Origin: Sedimenticola thiotaurini
Lineage (GTDB): Bacteria; Pseudomonadota; Gammaproteobacteria; Chromatiales; Chromatiaceae
Reading direction: 5' to 3'
DNA: 59,410 nucleotides
Assembly: GCA_007713595.1 (NCBI GenBank)
Contig: VMRY01000014.1
Coordinates: 1 to 59,410 of the forward strand
Under the pieces are notes generated by a model, which did no database searches, was not told where the DNA came from, and was given only the letters and a program-made list of their open reading frames with translations. A program made the translations under genes and the position numbers. Below are positions 55,905-59,410 of the stretch, in pieces (position 1 is the stretch's first letter; the number at the start of each line of letters is the position of its first letter).

Positions 55905-56675
55905 ATGTGTACACTCGTTATACTGTATCGGCCAGCGCATCAGTGGCCCCTGCTTCTGGCAGGAAACCGGGATGAGATGCGTGATCGTCCCACCTCACCA
56001 CCAGCCTATCACTGGCCTGCCCAACCTGAGGTGATTGCAGGACTGGATCACCTGGGTGGCGGTACCTGGCTCGGTATGAATCATCAGGGTGTAGTAGCGG
56101 TGGTAATGAATCGGGAAGGCACGCTGGGACCCGCCGCTGGCAAGCAGAGTCGCGGTGATTTAGTGTTACAGGCCCTGCAACAGGAGTCAGCAGAAAAGGC
56201 AGTCAGCGTCCTGCTATCCATCAAGCCAGAGAGTTATCGGGCATTCAACCTGTTCATCGGGGATAACCAGCTCTGTTACTGGATTCGTAATCGGGACGAT
56301 GATCAGCAAAATCAACTGGAGAGTTTTCCAATAGCGCCTGGGCTGCACATGCTTGCATCTAGGGAGCTGGATGACCCGAGCCACCCACGTATTAAGCATT
56401 GGTTGCCACATTTTCAAGCATCTGAACTACCTGTCCCGGAAAAACAGCAATGGGAGAGCTGGTCTCTGTTATTAGCGGCAAAAGCCCCGGCGAACTCGCC
56501 CGATGGTCATGATGCTATGAACATGGATCTGCCGATAGGATTCGCCACAGTCTCCAGCTCGCTTATTGCGCTACCAGCAGCATCGACAGAGAGAGAACCC
56601 ATCTGGCTCTATGCAGATGGGGCACCTGACCAAGCAACATTTAATCCCATCAAATTCTCTCCCAGTGAAACCTGA
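55905..56675 (+). CDS. NRDE-family (TANGO2-like) protein
   Basis: The 256-residue protein starts CTLVILYRPAHQWPLLLAGN and carries NRDE at residues 21-24 followed by RPTSPPAYHW. The exposed Cys2 suggests an Ntn-type fold. TANGO2 relatives are linked to haem trafficking and lipid metabolism in eukaryotes; the bacterial role is undefined. It stands alone, 38 bases from the divergent DnaJ-related gene. Confidence 0.9.
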   Translation: MCTLVILYRPAHQWPLLLAGNRDEMRDRPTSPPAYHWPAQPEVIAGLDHLGGGTWLGMNHQGVVAVVMNREGTLGPAAGKQSRGDLVLQALQQESAEKAVSVLLSIKPESYRAFNLFIGDNQLCYWIRNRDDDQQNQLESFPIAPGLHMLASRELDDPSHPRIKHWLPHFQASELPVPEKQQWESWSLLLAAKAPANSPDGHDAMNMDLPIGFATVSSSLIALPAASTEREPIWLYADGAPDQATFNPIKFSPSET

Positions 56676-56773
56676 GATTAAGAGGAATTTTTATTAAACT
56701 AACGCTAAACTTATAACAATAACTAGAGACATTCTGGACCTAAAAAATAGACAAGGGATAAAGGGGATTCGTT

Positions 56774-58423
56774 ATGCAACGCTCATTGAAACAGAATCAG
56801 TGGTCTGTGAAACTGATCTTTATCTGTCTGTTTCTTTTTACCGGTGTCGCTTCGGCCCAGGAGTGGGTTTATACCGTTGTCCCTGGCGATAATCTTTGGA
56901 ACTTCTGCGAGAAGTATCTTCATAAAGTCGGCTACTGGAAAAAAATACAACAGATCAATAACATAAAAAGACCAAGGCGCATGCAGCCCGGCACCCAGGT
57001 ACGGGTACCGATGGAGTGGATCAAACACAATGCAGCCCATGCAGAGGTTGTTACCGCCCGGGGTAAGGCGAGCCTGGTAAAAGCTGATGGTACACGCATT
57101 GATACACTGACACCCGGCACGCGCATTTTACTGGGCGACCGACTGGAGACAGGCCCGGAGAGCAACGTGGCCGTTCGCTTTGCCGATAATTCACTGATCA
57201 CACTGCATGCCGAGAGTACAATCCGCTTTGATCATCTCTCCGCCTATGGTGAAACCGGCATGGTGGACTCTCGCCTGCATCTAATGAAGGGTCGTGGTGA
57301 TACACGCATCACCCCCGCATCCGGCCCCGGCAGCCGATTTGAGATCCACACCCCCTCGGCTATAAGCGCAGTGAGGGGTACGGAATATCGCCTCTCAAGC
57401 AGTGATGTAAATGACGCGTCTACTTTTGAAGTACTGAAAGGCAGAGTGGCCGTTTCAGGCGAGAAGCAGACCCAGCTCCTGCCGGCCCGCTTTGGAACCC
57501 GTGTCGAAGCAGGCAAGCCACCTCTCCCGCCCCGGGAACTACTGCCAGCACCCAGTTTTGACACCCTGCCGGAGAAGATCCAGCAACTCAATTGGCCGAT
57601 CACCTGGCAGGCACTCCCCGGGGCCGAGGGTTATAGGGCTGAGTTATCACAACAAGCCGACTTTCTCTCCCCGCTCTGGCAACAGCAGGTAACCTCAACC
57701 CGGGTTCCACTGCCAGACCTGCCAGATGGCCAATACTATTTTCGCGTGAGGGGCATTGATGATATTGGCCTGGAAGGGATCAACCAGACAGAGCGAGTGA
57801 CGCTTGATGCGCATCCCCAGCCGCCGATCCCGCTCTCGCCCAACAACGCGAGTGTCTTCAGGGGAACCCTGCCCAAGCTTAGCTGGAGCGCTTCAGCAGA
57901 TGCTGTAGCCTATCGTCTGCAAATTGCCAATGACGCCAAGTTTGAGCAACTCCTGGTTGATCAGAACAATCTGGATGCAACGGGATTTGAAACCACTGAG
58001 CAGAAAGCGGCAGGGAAATATTACTGGCGTCTCTTCTCGATTAGCGCATCTGGCGAACAGGGGCCGGCCAGTGATATACGAGAGTGGGAGGTCAAACTGA
58101 TACCGGACAAACCAGAGACTATGATCGACACGACCGAATCAGGCATCACCACCTCCTGGCGAGCAGGCATTGCAGGTCAGACTTACCAGGTGCAACTAGC
58201 TACTGACCCTGAGTTTAAAGAGCTCTTGATCGACGAAGCGCTGCAGGAATCACAGCGTACACTGCAACCCGTTACAGGCCAGGTCCGTTATTTTCGCGTC
58301 CGCTACATCGAACCGGATGGATTTGAAGGCCCTTGGGGCGCTACGCAACGGATTGACCCAACCCCGGATGACAGTTGGATCTATACGGTTATCGCCGGCG
58401 TGCTGGGCATTCTGTTGCTGTGA
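56774..58423 (+). CDS. LysM-FecR domain surface protein with C-terminal membrane anchor
   Basis: The 549-residue precursor has a signal peptide (cleavage near GVASA), then a LysM domain (residues ~33-80, VVPGDNLWNFCEKYL), a FecR-type domain (~90-235, with SAISAVRGTEYRLSS), two or three fibronectin-like beta modules (YRAELSQQADF, YRLQIANDAKF, YQVQLATDPEF), and a final hydrophobic segment (WIYTVIAGVLGILLL). The protein probably binds peptidoglycan through LysM. It is not a classical FecR regulator because there is no FecI or TonB receptor nearby. AGGGG lies 7 bases before the ATG. Confidence 0.85.
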   Translation: MQRSLKQNQWSVKLIFICLFLFTGVASAQEWVYTVVPGDNLWNFCEKYLHKVGYWKKIQQINNIKRPRRMQPGTQVRVPMEWIKHNAAHAEVVTARGKASLVKADGTRIDTLTPGTRILLGDRLETGPESNVAVRFADNSLITLHAESTIRFDHLSAYGETGMVDSRLHLMKGRGDTRITPASGPGSRFEIHTPSAISAVRGTEYRLSSSDVNDASTFEVLKGRVAVSGEKQTQLLPARFGTRVEAGKPPLPPRELLPAPSFDTLPEKIQQLNWPITWQALPGAEGYRAELSQQADFLSPLWQQQVTSTRVPLPDLPDGQYYFRVRGIDDIGLEGINQTERVTLDAHPQPPIPLSPNNASVFRGTLPKLSWSASADAVAYRLQIANDAKFEQLLVDQNNLDATGFETTEQKAAGKYYWRLFSISASGEQGPASDIREWEVKLIPDKPETMIDTTESGITTSWRAGIAGQTYQVQLATDPEFKELLIDEALQESQRTLQPVTGQVRYFRVRYIEPDGFEGPWGATQRIDPTPDDSWIYTVIAGVLGILLL

Positions 58424-58548
58424 CAGAGATAGTTAGACAGTCCAACTCATTCGTGTGCAACTAGAACAAGGGACCCATTTCAGCACAGCAATATCAGTTG
58501 CTGAGATGGTTCTCTATTCAGCCTGGTTGAAAATATCTTTGATTCTAT

Positions 58549-58782
58549 TCAGGCGACTCGTCGTCCTCCTGCTACAGAATGACGACTGAATATCCGTTCC
58601 CCTGGTACCACCGCCGTGCCAGCTTTCAACTCTTCCCGAAAAGCGATAAGTGACTTAAGCAGGGCATCCAGATGGCAGTCGCTCTCTGGCATGGTTTTCA
58701 GTTGGACCAAGTGTGATTCCAGCTCCTGTTGGTAATGGAACCCCTTGTTAATGGCAGGGTTAGGATGATATTTATCCTTCAT
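58549..58782 (-). CDS. Small hypothetical protein
   Basis: The 77-residue protein begins MKDKYHPNPAINKGFHYQQE and has a helical middle (LESHLVQLKTMP, LDALLKSLIAFREEL). No family recognised. The frame extends to 58845, but the first 21 residues of the extension have no coding look. The ribosome site is weak. Confidence 0.45.
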   Translation of the reverse strand: MKDKYHPNPAINKGFHYQQELESHLVQLKTMPESDCHLDALLKSLIAFREELKAGTAVVPGERIFSRHSVAGGRRVA

Positions 58783-59055
58783 CTTCAATTCTCTTATGCG
58801 GTTGCTACAGAAGGCGCCATTAAACCCGCCCCTCATTACAATCACGTTAAAGTCCGCTTACAGATTTGCTGCAATCCGGGTGGATTTAACGGATACAAAT
58901 AACCGGCGTGATATTTCCCCACTGCCTGAGCCAATCAGTAATCAACTGACCTGGAACAGCTGTTAGGTATTTTTAATGCCCCTGACATGCACCTGAATGT
59001 TTTTTTATGTCTATAGTTAAATCAGGGAGAGGATATCCGATCCATTCAGGGGCAG

Positions 59056-59410
59056 ATGACAGGTTTGGCTGTGGAACAGACTAATGAATCCCTAATGCGG
59101 CTACTGGCGATGTATTTCTCGCCCTTTGCGCTCCCCCATCTCACTCCGGCCAAGAATGCAAACTGGAGAGAAAGGAAACGGATTCACCGTATAAACATGT
59201 TACATTTTCGTCCGTTTATGCGACGTTATATTTTCCGCTCCGGACAACTGGTGCTGGGCTGTTTTGCTGCGTCATTTCTGTTCGCCAGTCTACTCCCCTT
59301 TCCACTTCTGGCTATTGCCGCAAGTTTAGGCATCATTGTGGCGGTGATAAACACCGTTTTTTTTATCTTTTTTCCGCAGTCGGCTAAAGATATTTCTTCG
59401 AGGGGAGGCC
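59056..59410 (+). CDS. N-terminal part of a membrane protein (3' partial)
   Basis: The frame opens at ATG 59056, the only in-frame start after an upstream stop, and runs to the window edge (118 residues). It has a basic region (NWRERKRIHRIN, PFMRRYIFR) and two hydrophobic segments (~68-88 and ~92-107). No family is recognised. Low AT content and clean reading frame support coding. The 210-base gap before it shows no gene. Confidence 0.55.
   Translation, partial: MTGLAVEQTNESLMRLLAMYFSPFALPHLTPAKNANWRERKRIHRINMLHFRPFMRRYIFRSGQLVLGCFAASFLFASLLPFPLLAIAASLGIIVAVINTVFFIFFPQSAKDISSRGG

Overview
The window looks like a chromosome segment of a gammaproteobacterium of moderate GC content, probably in or near the Chromatiales / sulfur-oxidising symbiont lineages. 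This is inferred from gene families and order only: a LiuR-controlled leucine-degradation cluster, tdh-kbl, msrPQ, a PolB tail, a PEP-CTERM-like protein and a GTAGGGTGGGCAC-type palindromic repeat. No rRNA, tRNA, CRISPR array or complete insertion sequence was seen.

Positions 1-2400 hold the end of an unknown gene with its terminator, fused directly to the last ~130 codons of DNA polymerase II, then a secreted HExxH metallopeptidase and an AhpD-like protein. Positions 2401-30233 form one metabolic region. A minus-strand liu operon (liuA, thiolase, acyl-CoA dehydrogenase, an HCCA-isomerase-like protein, liuB, liuC, liuD, liuE) takes isovaleryl-CoA to acetoacetate and acetyl-CoA. On the other side of the MerR-type regulator gene liuR, on the plus strand, lies icmF-hbd-crt, which links branched acyl-CoAs to butyryl-CoA oxidation. 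A universal stress protein follows, then an acyl-CoA synthetase with a complete Liv-type ABC importer, a PaaK-like ligase, a CaiB-type CoA-transferase and a MaoC hydratase. Six near-palindromic TTACGTTWACGTAA-like sites lie upstream of these units and tie them into one probable LiuR regulon. Two of the promoter regions are visible duplicates of each other.

Positions 30292-38196 hold a Nudix/metallo-beta-lactamase fusion, an envelope methionine-sulfoxide repair operon (msrP-msrQ-secreted msrB-DUF1223), a small lysine-rich protein, an orphan ORF, a PEP-CTERM-like protein with a 58-codon tandem duplication, and a sigZ-arsM pair.

Positions 38534-49159 are the most unusual part: a tight minus-strand run of six genes. 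They encode a secreted animal-type haem peroxidase / dioxygenase homologue, a secreted catalase-like protein, an unknown 151-residue protein, an unknown membrane protein with an internal duplication, a DyP-type peroxidase and a second catalase-like protein. A membrane-anchored TIR-domain protein follows directly. Four different haem-enzyme genes in one transcription unit, with a cyclooxygenase-like Tyr/His arrangement in the large one, suggest an undescribed lipid (oxylipin-like) peroxidation system; this is inference.

Positions 49451-59410 hold a membrane protein / TPR protein pair, an XRE-cupin regulator divergent from the threonine-degrading tdh-kbl genes, a DnaJ-related protein, an NRDE (TANGO2-like) protein, a LysM-FecR surface protein, a small hypothetical protein and the start of a membrane protein cut by the window edge.
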